A stretch of 36,026 nucleotides of DNA, from positions 1 to 36,026 of the forward strand of contig CAUJJW010000181.1 of NCBI GenBank assembly GCA_963205105.1, given 5' to 3'. Within the stretch, counting starts at the first letter, position 1. Each line of letters begins with the position of its first letter. Positions 1 through 8,220 of the stretch are shown here, piece after piece. The notes under the pieces are model-generated. The model was not told the origin of the DNA. It made no database searches and saw nothing but the letters and a program-made list of their open reading frames with translations. The position numbers and the translations under genes were made by a program. The DNA comes from Verrucomicrobiota bacterium. GTDB lineage: Bacteria > Verrucomicrobiota > Verrucomicrobiia > Limisphaerales > CAIMTB01.

Positions 1-3000
1 CATGGCCTGGACGTTCGGACCGCTGCCCGTCACGACATACTGGCCTGGGGGGAAGTTCGCCGGCGTGCGCAGGGTGAACCGGCGGCCGTCGGCGCTGCGG
101 GTGACCTGGAGGGGCGTGATTTCCACCGGCGGCCCGAACGCGCCGCTCGCGTCGGCGGGCCAGGCCCGCCGCGTCACCTTCCAGAGGTAGGTGTCCGCCA
201 GGATCTTCTGCACGGGTTGATCGAAGCCAAACTCCAACAGGTCGAGGATGCCGCCCACGCGCACGAAGTTTGCCGGCGGAAATACGTCGAGAATGCGCGG
301 CTGGGGACCCACCCTAAACTGCCAGCGGATCGGGCGACTCCGGACATTTCCCGCTGCGTCGGCCAGGCCGGCGCTCAGGGTCACCTGGTAGCGACCCGTC
401 ACGAACGGCGCGGCGCCGTGGAAACGGATCGTGTTCTCACCGGCCAGCCACTGCACCTCCCCGGGCAGGACGACGTCATCCGTGGTGTCGAACTTTCCGT
501 CGGCCCCGGGCGTCCGCACCGTCATGGTTGTCGTGGTGACCGGAGTCACGACCGGCTCGTTGAAGACCGCATTGACGTCCGTGATGACGGCGGTCGGGAT
601 CGTCGTTTCGATGGCGGGATCGGCCCGGACCATGATGGGTGCGGTGGCGTCTGGAACAATCCGAGCGGTCAGGAGGGCGGACTCCGTGGCGTTGCCAGCG
701 GTGTCCACGGCTCGCGCGCGGAGCTGGATGGACGGGTTGGCCGGGGAGGTGGCGGGCATGCGCTGGAACACTTCGAACGGATAGCTTTCATCCCTGGCCA
801 CGACCGCGCCGTTGAGGAGGAAATCGACGTATTGCACAGCGACGTCGTCACTCGCGGAGGCGGTGATGTGCGCGAGGCTGCCGCCTTCGACCTGGGGTGG
901 AATCGCCGCCGAATCGACGCTGACGGAGACCGTCGGGGCGATGCCGGCGACGTCCAGATCCAGGAAGTTCACCACGGCCAGACCTGCGGTGCCGTCGGCG
1001 ACGTACCCGCGCGCCCCGGCGATCGCCACGGCGTAGGCTTCGCCCGGTGTGACGAACGTCGTGACGAAGGTCGCGTCGGTGCCCGCGGCCTGCATCCGGT
1101 AGAGCGAGACATCGTGAGGTCCGTCGGCGGTGCTGCTGGGGCCGTCGGCAGCCAGCGCCAGTCCATTGCCGGTCAGGGCCACATCGCGCCAGCCCGCTTG
1201 CCGCGTTACAAAATCCTTGGCCAGGACCGGGGTCGACGGATCGAGGAGATCGAAGACATTGAATCCAAAATTGTGCTGGGCATAGAGGAGATCCCCGGCG
1301 GGGGAGAGCCGCCGAGGCCGTCCTCCGGCCCCGCCGCTGCCGGGGGCGTTGACGGTGCCCACCAGTTCGAGGTAATCGGCGTCCCGGCAGATGGTGAGCA
1401 TGTTGTCCGTGAGGACGTAGATCAGGTCCCCGCGCACGGCGAGGCTGTCGCAGCTGCCGACCTGCAACCCGCCGAGATCCGCGCCCGTGTTCGAATCGAG
1501 CCGGCGGAGCTGGGAGGTGAGATGAACCAGGACCGTCCGATCGCCGAACGCCACCGCCGTGGCGGACTTCAGGTCGGTCCGGCTCCAGAGGGTCACGGGT
1601 GAAGCCGGTGTCGTGAGATCCAGCAATCGAACGGCGACGCCTGTTCCGATCAGCGCCAGCCGGCCGCGCAAGGCCACCGCGGTCGCCCCTTCCGGCACGG
1701 TGGCGACCTGGACCGGGGCCTGCGGATTCGAGACGTCGACCACGGACACACCGGCCGCGCAGCCCAGCAATGCCAGCCCGTTGTCCACCGCCACTGTAAA
1801 GGCCTGCCCGGGAGTGGCGATGGTTCCCACCACACCCTTGGGCAGCCCCGCGCCGTCGAGGGGATGGGTGCCGAGGTTGAGTTCCTGGCCGTCCTTGATC
1901 CCGTCGCCGTCGCTGTCCGCCTGGATCGGGGAGGTGCCCAGCACCCGCTCCGCGAAATCGGACAAGCCATCCGCGTCGGCGTCGGCAGGCGCTCCGAATT
2001 CCGCGCCATAGAGGAGCGCGTACGGGATGTACGTCCGTTCGCCTGCGTCACTCGATCGGAAGTAAGCCGAGCCGCCGCGGCGGTGGCCCGCGTCGAAGTA
2101 ACTCATCTGGTAACTCTGGTCGGGCGCGAGGATCAGGTCCCCCACCGAGGCGTTGTCGTTGAGCCGTCCTCGCTGGATGAAACCCGTGTCCACCGATCGC
2201 AGCGCGAACCAGGTTCCGGGGCCAGGCAGGGGGCTGTCCAGGCGCGCGGCGTTCTGTTCGTCGAGAGTGTTCCGAATGGCCAGGTCGAACCGGACACGGG
2301 CGGCGTCGGGCAGCGTGGCGGGAGCCAGCCTTCGCGTTGAGGTCGATGAGGGAACAGAGTCGGATGCGGGCGCGGCGCCTCCCTCGCAGGGCCGGCCGTT
2401 GGCCTCACGGCAATCGACATAGTCGGCGTACGCCTTGTCCACCTTCTGACCCAGCAAGACAACGCCGGCCTCGGTGTAGCTCTCCCGGAGCTCCGCAGTA
2501 CGCTGCCACTCGTTGAAGGCCTCGGTGTAGAGGTAATGAAGATTCGCACACGGGTCTGGTTCACTGCACGGCGGATCCGGCTGGGGGCCGCAGTAAGGAG
2601 GACATCCTGGCGAGGGAGGTCCGCCGCCGGGGCCGCCACCGCCGCTGCCGGGAGCCGTCCCGTGCCATCCCGGCTGTCGGATACCCACGCCGGGGTCGCT
2701 GACGGCGAACTGGCCGTCGGCGCTGATCTTCATCGTGCCTTGAGGTTCCCAACGGCCGGTGTCGTGGTTGAAGCTCCACAGAACCGTCGTGGCGCCCGGC
2801 GGAAGTTTCAGGCCGGTCTTGGGGTCGGGGAGGTTGGGGAATTTTGCGGGCACCGGGCGGTCGAAGTTCGCGCCGCCGTCGGTCTGCACGGTGATCACGA
2901 GCGGAAAATCCAGCCCGGGCGGCAACGGCTCCGGCAGGCGGTCCGGCGGAACGGGAGCGATGCCGACCTTTCCGCCGCGTGTGCCGTTGTCGCTGAAGAG

Positions 3001-4146
3001 GGCGTTGGCGGGAACGTTCACCTCCACCCCGGCGAGGGCCGGATTGGCGGCCAGCACGCTTGGGGCAAAGGTGATCTTGGTCTCCTCGGTGGAGCTCACG
3101 CTCCGGAGTGCGTCGCTCTGAATGAGCGGCAGAAAGATTTCGCCGGAGCCGCCCGCGGGGTTGTTGGTCCTGCCCGCGATCGTTTCCCAGGCCTTGCCGA
3201 CGAACGGATAGTAGGCCCCGCCCGGCCATTGCGACCCCAAGGCGGTGCGGCCGTCGACATGCACGAAGAACCGTCCGGCGGGCGCGGGCGAAAGGATGAA
3301 GCCGCCGGTGGCGTCGGTGGTGGCACGGAGCTTCTCTTCGGCTCCGTCCACGGTGACGATCACGTTCTCGAGCGGCCGGTTGGAGCCGTCGGGGTTCTTC
3401 TCCGAGGCAAACACCTTGCCGATCACCGCGGTGTTGGCGAGGCCGGTCACCCCGGCGGTGGTGAACTCGAGGACCCGTGTGCCTCCAGGCTGTCCGTCGC
3501 CATCGGCATCGAGCGCAATGCCCGAGGCGTCGCGGAGATCAGCTCCGTCCAGTATCACGCGGACGCGCGCGCTGGCGGGCAGGTTTTCCAGGTAGAAGAG
3601 CGTGGCGGTCCGCCGGTCGGAGGAGAGTTCGGCGCGAGCGAGGACAGTGCGTCCGCCGAACTCGGCGAGGAGTTCGTCACCGGCGAGAAGGACGTCGGGC
3701 GCGAGCGGCGCGCTGAAACGGAAGATGGATTCACGCGTGACGGCCACCCCCGATTCCCCCTGTGCGGGTGAAGTCTCGGTCACGGTGGCCGCGTTTCCCG
3801 TCCCCTGCCGCAGTCGATAGAACTGCGGCCCAGCATCGACGCCCACCGTGACGCTGACGCGGTTGCCCTGGACGACGGCGGGGAGGGCGAGCGGTTCCCA
3901 GCGCATGGTGGCGGTCAACGCCGAGGCTCGCTCGACGACGAGTGTGACGCCGGAATTGGTCCAGCTCAGTTCGAGGGTCTGCGAGGACGGTTGGCGGATC
4001 TCGACCCTCGGCACGGCGACGGGGGGCAATTGGAGGGCGTTCGAAGCGGCTTGCGAGGGGGCGCTCGACATCGCGGCCAGACCGAGGGCAGCCCAGGTAA
4101 GAACCGACGGAAGCTTCCCAATCCATCCGGAGCCTTGAGTCCCCAC
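1..4146 (-). CDS. Giant secreted multidomain protein (SbsA-like Ig, LVIVD, Ca-binding repeats), C-terminus off the left edge
   Basis: The reverse strand is open without a stop from 4146 to base 1 (1382 codons), so the C-terminus lies outside the window. I chose the GTG at 4146: AGAGG lies just upstream, and it gives a signal peptide (lysine, then VLTWAALGLAAM, then APSQA). Residues about 45-115 form a beta module ending FYRL that recurs in other proteins here. About 118-228 look like an SbsA/Big_5 Ig-like domain, and 232-320 like a carboxypeptidase-regulatory-like domain. About 500-530 is a Gly/Pro/Cys-rich hinge. DADADGLSDF and DSDGDGIKDG (about 720-765) are calcium-binding thrombospondin-3-like motifs. 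About 770-1010 carry LVIVD-type repeats such as VSVVDVSNPQAPV, and 1050-1380 further Ig-like domains. The role is inferred as a surface or secreted adhesion/scaffold protein; no catalytic motif was seen. The frame is continuous and codon use matches the neighbours. Confidence 0.88.
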   Translation of the reverse strand, partial: MGTQGSGWIGKLPSVLTWAALGLAAMSSAPSQAASNALQLPPVAVPRVEIRQPSSQTLELSWTNSGVTLVVERASALTATMRWEPLALPAVVQGNRVSVTVGVDAGPQFYRLRQGTGNAATVTETSPAQGESGVAVTRESIFRFSAPLAPDVLLAGDELLAEFGGRTVLARAELSSDRRTATLFYLENLPASARVRVILDGADLRDASGIALDADGDGQPGGTRVLEFTTAGVTGLANTAVIGKVFASEKNPDGSNRPLENVIVTVDGAEEKLRATTDATGGFILSPAPAGRFFVHVDGRTALGSQWPGGAYYPFVGKAWETIAGRTNNPAGGSGEIFLPLIQSDALRSVSSTEETKITFAPSVLAANPALAGVEVNVPANALFSDNGTRGGKVGIAPVPPDRLPEPLPPGLDFPLVITVQTDGGANFDRPVPAKFPNLPDPKTGLKLPPGATTVLWSFNHDTGRWEPQGTMKISADGQFAVSDPGVGIRQPGWHGTAPGSGGGGPGGGPPSPGCPPYCGPQPDPPCSEPDPCANLHYLYTEAFNEWQRTAELRESYTEAGVVLLGQKVDKAYADYVDCREANGRPCEGGAAPASDSVPSSTSTRRLAPATLPDAARVRFDLAIRNTLDEQNAARLDSPLPGPGTWFALRSVDTGFIQRGRLNDNASVGDLILAPDQSYQMSYFDAGHRRGGSAYFRSSDAGERTYIPYALLYGAEFGAPADADADGLSDFAERVLGTSPIQADSDGDGIKDGQELNLGTHPLDGAGLPKGVVGTIATPGQAFTVAVDNGLALLGCAAGVSVVDVSNPQAPVQVATVPEGATAVALRGRLALIGTGVAVRLLDLTTPASPVTLWSRTDLKSATAVAFGDRTVLVHLTSQLRRLDSNTGADLGGLQVGSCDSLAVRGDLIYVLTDNMLTICRDADYLELVGTVNAPGSGGAGGRPRRLSPAGDLLYAQHNFGFNVFDLLDPSTPVLAKDFVTRQAGWRDVALTGNGLALAADGPSSTADGPHDVSLYRMQAAGTDATFVTTFVTPGEAYAVAIAGARGYVADGTAGLAVVNFLDLDVAGIAPTVSVSVDSAAIPPQVEGGSLAHITASASDDVAVQYVDFLLNGAVVARDESYPFEVFQRMPATSPANPSIQLRARAVDTAGNATESALLTARIVPDATAPIMVRADPAIETTIPTAVITDVNAVFNEPVVTPVTTTTMTVRTPGADGKFDTTDDVVLPGEVQWLAGENTIRFHGAAPFVTGRYQVTLSAGLADAAGNVRSRPIRWQFRVGPQPRILDVFPPANFVRVGGILDLLEFGFDQPVQKILADTYLWKVTRRAWPADASGAFGPPVEITPLQVTRSADGRRFTLRTPANFPPGQYVVTGSGPNVQAM

Positions 4147-4288
4147 GGCGCCTCTGTCGCGGGAAGATAGTGGGCGGGTACGGTGGGGGACCGTGCCCCG
4201 GAGCGGGTGATCGTTGCCGGTGCGGCGCAGGGACTTCAGCCGATAGCTCACCTCGTACCGATACTGGGTCGCAGCCGAGGCGTCGACC

Positions 4289-4582
4289 TTGTTCACGGCC
4301 GGTTGGCTGGATTGGGCGACGGTCTGGGTAAAGAGATCCTGCATACAACTCGAACTTCCCTCGGAGGTTGAGGCCTGCCTCTCGCCGGAGTCGGTAGCAC
4401 TGCATTTGGCCATCGGTCTCTTCGTTGCCGACGAAGCCACCCTCGGGCAGGCGTCTGCCGTCGCAGGCCTGCCTCAGGCCCAATTCCTTCGGGAACTTGG
4501 CCGCCGCCGAATTCCGATCCATTACGGCGCCGATGAACTCGCCGAAGACCTCAGCGCCATCGCCCAACTCCACGCGAAGTGA
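4289..4582 (+). CDS. UPF0175-family antitoxin-like protein, probably a decaying toxin-antitoxin relic
   Basis: The protein from about 4343 onward reads QLELPSEVEACL, then LAIGLFVADEATLGQASAVA and IPIHYGADELAEDLSAI. This is the layout of UPF0175 proteins, which are small antitoxins usually followed by a PIN-domain (DUF3368) toxin. The family N-terminus would fall on the ATA at 4343, preceded by AAAGAG; the only in-frame start of a usual kind is the TTG at 4289. The ATA may be a decayed ATG, or the gene may use the weak TTG. The stop overlaps the GTG of a broken PIN-like frame by 4 bp, as in an intact toxin-antitoxin operon. A relative lies at 11070-11240. The 140 bp between the giant gene and this frame show nothing else recognisable. 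Assignment is from motif memory; expression is doubtful. Confidence 0.55.
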   Translation: MFTAGWLDWATVWVKRSCIQLELPSEVEACLSPESVALHLAIGLFVADEATLGQASAVAGLPQAQFLRELGRRRIPIHYGADELAEDLSAIAQLHAK

Positions 4583-4614
4583 TCGGCGTCTCCGATACCG
4601 GTCTGTTGCCGTGA
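4579..4614 (+). pseudogene. N-terminal remnant of a PIN-domain (DUF3368-like) toxin
   Basis: A GTG at 4579 overlaps the antitoxin stop and starts VIGVSDTGLLP before a stop at 4612-4614. DUF3368 PIN toxins typically begin (M)IVVSDTSPL, with the first catalytic aspartate in SDT. One frame over, VAVIDLVGV follows (about 4609-4635), which could be the next strand and helix after a frameshift. After that, similarity passes into a sigma-factor tail. Only about 15-20 residues can be assigned, so the call rests on position and the SDT motif. Confidence 0.4.
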
Positions 4615-4640
4615 TCGACCTGGTTGGTGTCGTTTTGCGA

Positions 4641-4694
4641 CGGGAGATCGAGGAGGAACTACAATACTTGCAAGAGGTTCTCGTCGGGGAATAA
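4641..4694 (+). pseudogene. C-terminal relic of an ECF sigma factor
   Basis: The frame ends REIEEELQYLQEVLVGE and a TAA stop. The intact sigma factor ending at 7741 closes with AEIQEELRYLLEVLVGE. Aligned base by base, 42 of the last 54 bases agree between 4641-4694 and 7688-7741. The rest of the gene is absent upstream, where toxin-antitoxin remnants are found instead. The kinase at 5016 follows 321 bp downstream, so this is probably the tail of a sigma gene that once preceded that kinase, or of a duplicated copy of the pair. Confidence 0.7.
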
Positions 4695-4810
4695 GGCGGG
4701 CGTGTGTGAGATCCGCGATGTTTCGAAATCGAATGTAAGAGCCGACTCGAAGGTCATCCGGACAATGTCGGTGCCTGCGAATCATCTACCTCCGCGGTGA
4801 TCTCGGCGGT

Positions 4811-4935
4811 GGCACGGGCCGTTGGCCCTCTTGGTAGCTTGGCTCGTGGTCCTTGGGCGTTGCCCAAGGCTGGGATGAATCCGGGCCCTTGGCCCTCAGC
4901 CCAGCCTTCGAGGCCGACGCCCGATATGGGCGGCA
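4811..4935 (+). repeat. REP-like cluster of nested hairpins
   Basis: Successive inverted repeats are packed into 125 bases. GGGCC/GGCCC (4816-4820 with 4824-4828) is followed by CCTTGGGC/GCCCAAGG (4851-4858 with 4862-4869). AAGGCTGGG/CCCAGCCTT (4866-4874 with 4900-4908) encloses GGGCC/GGCCC (4883-4887 with 4891-4895). GCCC/GGGC (4919-4922 with 4928-4931) ends the cluster. Loops of three bases repeat. This resembles intergenic REP/BIME-type elements known from planctomycetes and verrucomicrobia; that family link is from memory. No transposase is adjacent. Confidence 0.6.
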
Positions 4936-5015
4936 AGGATGCGACCATTCCTGCCGCCAATGGGATTTTGATCGCGACTGTAATGTCGTCCACGGTCTTC
5001 CTCAGGTAGGGGTGC

Positions 5016-7004
5016 ATGGACGATCCAAATAACGAACGAGTCTGTTCGCGCTGCGGAAAAAAGATACCCGCCTCGGCAGCGGAGGGCTGGTGCACCTGCT
5101 GCTTGCTTGCGGCTGCGGCCACGGCGAGCGAGGGGCCGGGAACCACGCGAGGGGGTTGGGTGCCTCCCTCGCTCGATCGCGTGGCCCCGGCTTTCCCGAA
5201 CCTGGAGATTGTCGAACTCATCGGGGTCGGTGGCATGGGTGCCGTCTATAGGGCCCGGCAGCCGAAACTGGACCGTTGGGTGGCGTTGAAGCTGCTTCCT
5301 GAATGCTCTGGAAGTGACCCGGCGTTCGGGGAGCGTTTCCTGCGGGAAGCCAGGGTCCTGGCCCGCCTCAGCCACCCGAATATCGTCGGCGTGTATGACT
5401 TCGGACAAAACGGTGAATTCTGCTACCTCCTGATGGAATACGTGGACGGCGTGAACCTGCGTCAGGCGATGCGGGCGGGAAAGTTCAGTCCGACCCAGGC
5501 ATTGGCGCTGGTCCCCCAGGTCTGTTCCGCGCTCCAGTTCGCCCACAATGCGGGGGTGATGCACCGCGACATCAAGCCGGAGAACATTCTCCTGGATGCA
5601 CAAGGCCGCGTGAAACTGGCGGACTTCGGCATCGCGAAGATGCTCGGCGAGCCCACAGGCGACCCCGCGCTGACCCTCACCGGCACCTCGGTGGGAACGC
5701 CGCAGTACATGGCGCCGGAACAGATTGAACAACCCGCCCATGTGGATCACCGGGCCGACATCTATTCGCTGGGAGTGGTCTTCTACGAATTGCTCACGGG
5801 GGAACTGCCCCTGGGACGGTTCGCCGCTCCCTCCGCCAAAACGCCGCTCGACGCACGCATCGACGACATCGTGTTGCGGGCCTTGGCGAAGGAGCGCGAG
5901 CTGCGACAGCAGAGTGCGGACGAAGTGCGCACGGCGGTGGAGCGCGTGGGAGTCGGATTCTCGGCAGAGGTCCCTTCATCAAAGCAACCTACCCATTCCG
6001 GTCCATCTCCCGTTCCAGGGCTTGATTCCTATGCAGCACCCATCTTCGAGGCATCGCTCCCCTACCGCCGGGCAGTGTTGGGGCTCACTTGGGCATTTCT
6101 GGCTTTGGCGCCGTTCCTATTGGCTCCTGCTGGGGCCTACGTCGGGCGTCAACTCCAGGCCTCGTGGACTGCAGGCAATGTTCTCCAGGGCGCTGGGATC
6201 TTCACGGGACTGCTGGTCTGCGGACTCGGAGGTTGGTTTCTGAAGCGGCGGACCTCGGTATGGCTGGCACCGGTTCTTCGGTTGAGCAGAAGTCGAGGCG
6301 AGCCGTTGAATCGAGGGATTGGGATCGGACTTGTGCTGACCTTGCTGGGAACTCTCCTGGGATTCGGCTTCGGGATCTTTAGGGCGGTCCCCATGCTGTT
6401 CGAACGTTGGTCCGTCCAAAGGAATGGGTTTGCTCATGCCTCTATGACGTTCTGGGTGGCGAGTGTCCCACTGGCATTACTGTGGGGCTGGAGGCGGGGC
6501 TCCCGGGCGCAGTCACACAAGGACTTGGTGGCGCCGGGACCGATGCCTGGGTCGGCCGAGTGGGTGGCGTTGTCGATGTTGGCGTATGCCGTGCTGGCGA
6601 GCCTGGCGGTGGTCATTCGGCGCTCCGATGGCATCACAGTCCTCCTTGGGGGAAGCGAGTATGCTATTCCAGTGTGCCTGGCGTGGTGGTCCCGCAGTCG
6701 GTTTTGGCGCGGGATGGCCCAGGTGATTTCGGCTTATACGGTGGCAACTCTGTTGATCGCCGCAGGCGTGTGGCTGTACTGGACGGTCCAGGTCACCCAA
6801 CCGACTGTGACTGGCGAGATACCGTCGGAACTCGGCGAGGCCCCACCCTGGTGGATCCTTCTCTCGGTCCTGGGCGGTCTGATTCTCCATTCCGTCGCCT
6901 TGGCCTCGTTCAACGGTCGTCAGGCCCGCCGGGCCTTTGGATTGCAGGAGCGCCACCCTAACCCGACCCCAGCTGCAACGGAGACTTCCAAGAGCCCTGC
7001 ATGA
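5016..7004 (+). CDS. Zinc-ribbon Ser/Thr protein kinase with polytopic membrane C-terminus
   Basis: This 662-residue Hanks-type kinase probably phosphorylates Ser/Thr in response to an envelope signal. An N-terminal zinc ribbon is formed by C10-x-x-C13 and C26-x-x-C29. The kinase domain spans about 63-325: glycine loop GVGGMG (70-75), ATP-binding lysine K92, HRD at 183-185 (HRDIKPEN), DFG at 203-205 and APE at 233-235, so all catalytic residues are present. After a linker, about seven hydrophobic segments fill 350-640, instead of the single membrane helix plus extracellular sensor that is common in this family. ATG 5016 follows an AGGTAGGGG ribosome-binding site. The stop overlaps the start of the ECF sigma factor by 4 bp (ATGA at 7001-7004), indicating translational coupling, so the sigma factor is the likely target or partner. 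The sensed signal is unknown. Confidence 0.93.
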   Translation: MDDPNNERVCSRCGKKIPASAAEGWCTCCLLAAAATASEGPGTTRGGWVPPSLDRVAPAFPNLEIVELIGVGGMGAVYRARQPKLDRWVALKLLPECSGSDPAFGERFLREARVLARLSHPNIVGVYDFGQNGEFCYLLMEYVDGVNLRQAMRAGKFSPTQALALVPQVCSALQFAHNAGVMHRDIKPENILLDAQGRVKLADFGIAKMLGEPTGDPALTLTGTSVGTPQYMAPEQIEQPAHVDHRADIYSLGVVFYELLTGELPLGRFAAPSAKTPLDARIDDIVLRALAKERELRQQSADEVRTAVERVGVGFSAEVPSSKQPTHSGPSPVPGLDSYAAPIFEASLPYRRAVLGLTWAFLALAPFLLAPAGAYVGRQLQASWTAGNVLQGAGIFTGLLVCGLGGWFLKRRTSVWLAPVLRLSRSRGEPLNRGIGIGLVLTLLGTLLGFGFGIFRAVPMLFERWSVQRNGFAHASMTFWVASVPLALLWGWRRGSRAQSHKDLVAPGPMPGSAEWVALSMLAYAVLASLAVVIRRSDGITVLLGGSEYAIPVCLAWWSRSRFWRGMAQVISAYTVATLLIAAGVWLYWTVQVTQPTVTGEIPSELGEAPPWWILLSVLGGLILHSVALASFNGRQARRAFGLQERHPNPTPAATETSKSPA

Positions 7005-7741
7005 ACACCACGCCTTCCGAGGACCCAAGAAGGTCTTTCGCCACAACGCGTTGGACCGCGGTGATGAAGTCGCACGGGGACTCGGAAATGGCGCGCGAGG
7101 CATTGGGCGAACTCTGTGCCGCGTATTGGCATCCGGTTCATGCCTTCATCCGACGCCGCGTGCGCGACGACGAGAACGCCCGGGACCTGACGCAGGAGTT
7201 GTTCGCCCGGCTTCTCGGTGGAAACGGGGTAGCCGGAGCTGACCCAGCGCGCGGAAGATTTCGAACCTTCCTTCTCGGAGCGGTGAAACACTTCCTTTCG
7301 GACATGGCGGACAAGGCCAAAGCGGCCAAGCGCGGCGGTGAACACTCGTGCATCTCCATGGAATCACTCGCTGGCGACACGGATTCCGCTGGTCTGCTGG
7401 AAGTCGCCGAGAAGCCTGCCAATCGGAGCTTCGACCGCGAATGGGCGGTGAACGTGGTGAACCGGGCCTTGGTGGCACTCGCGCCGGAGCCTCAACAGGA
7501 AGGTCGCCGCGAGGCACTAGAGATTCTCAAGCCCTGGCTTCTCGGCGAACCCCCGGACACATCGCAGGCGGAAGCAGCGGCGCGCCTCGGTTGGACCGAG
7601 AACGCGGTCCGTGTGGCCATCCACCGGCTCCGACGGCGATTTCGCGAACTGGTCCGGCGGGAGATCGCCCAGACGGTCGGAACTGAGGCGGAGATCCAGG
7701 AGGAACTGCGTTACCTGCTGGAGGTTCTGGTGGGGGAATGA
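7001..7741 (+). CDS. ECF-type RNA polymerase sigma factor coupled to the upstream kinase
   Basis: This 246-residue sigma-70-family factor is of the ECF type common in Verrucomicrobiota and Planctomycetes. Region 2 spans about 38-110: AAYWHPVHAFIRRR, DLTQELFARLL, then GRFRTFLLGAVKHFL. Region 4 spans about 165-230, with a helix-turn-helix AAARLGWTENAVRVAIHRLR. There is no region 3. It would redirect RNA polymerase to a regulon not visible here. The ATG overlaps the kinase stop in ATGA, so start choice is firm. No classical anti-sigma gene lies beside it; control by the neighbouring kinase is inferred from the coupling. The end, EVLVGE, matches the relic at 4641-4694. Confidence 0.92.
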   Translation: MNTTPSEDPRRSFATTRWTAVMKSHGDSEMAREALGELCAAYWHPVHAFIRRRVRDDENARDLTQELFARLLGGNGVAGADPARGRFRTFLLGAVKHFLSDMADKAKAAKRGGEHSCISMESLAGDTDSAGLLEVAEKPANRSFDREWAVNVVNRALVALAPEPQQEGRREALEILKPWLLGEPPDTSQAEAAARLGWTENAVRVAIHRLRRRFRELVRREIAQTVGTEAEIQEELRYLLEVLVGE

Positions 7742-8220
7742 AACAGCGTACCGAAACCAGATGGAAGAGCGTACGTAACGGTCCTTCGGACGACTTCATC
7801 GATGGCACAATCAACCTCAAGTCCGGCACCGCAGCAAAGTGCCAGGCGTTGAAGGTGCCCACGGGCGATCCCCGCTCTCGTTGAGCTCCAGCCAGAACCC
7901 AATGTCGGGTAGGGTTTCACCCCATTGGAGGGCCACAGAACATGTCGCAAAGTAAAGCCGTACTCGTGCCAGGGCATCGAGTCCGTGGAGAGATGCGTTC
8001 TCTGGCGATGTTTCACTTTGATCTTCGGCGCATCGCCTCCACCAGCGGCATTCCAAACACCACGCTTCATGTCGCCAGCAGGTTCATTCTGCGGCGGCAC
8101 GGTGGATGGCAATGGCCAATGCCCATGGCTTCGAGGAACACATCAAGTGCTTCATTCATCGCCAAGTGCCCAATCGCCACACGTTCCACTCCCAATTCAC
8201 TCATCCAGTTGGCCAACCAA
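7742..8220. other. 479-bp gap without a supported gene
   Basis: No confident gene, RNA or repeat was found here. The frame of the downstream reductase stays open back to a possible start at 7942, but the extra residues do not match its family. On the reverse strand a short frame near 8070-8200 reads MSELGVERVAIGHLAMNEAL, which looks protein-like, but it stops after about 45 residues and has no homologue I recognise. The gap may hold decayed coding sequence as well as the reductase promoter. Confidence 0.4.

Noticed and set aside
217..1602. 461-codon open frame on the plus strand
   Set aside because: Low-complexity, arginine/glycine-rich translation without domains, antisense to the well-supported secreted protein on the minus strand; an effect of high GC.
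2536..3771. 411-codon open frame on the plus strand
   Set aside because: Antisense to the same giant gene; no recognisable protein pattern.
3731..4573. 280-codon minus-strand frame spanning the start of the giant gene
   Set aside because: Different frame from the real gene; arginine-rich and antisense to the antitoxin relic.
7942..8220. Upstream extension of the reductase frame
   Set aside because: The extra 93 residues do not match the MDR family, whose N-terminus fits ATG 8221.
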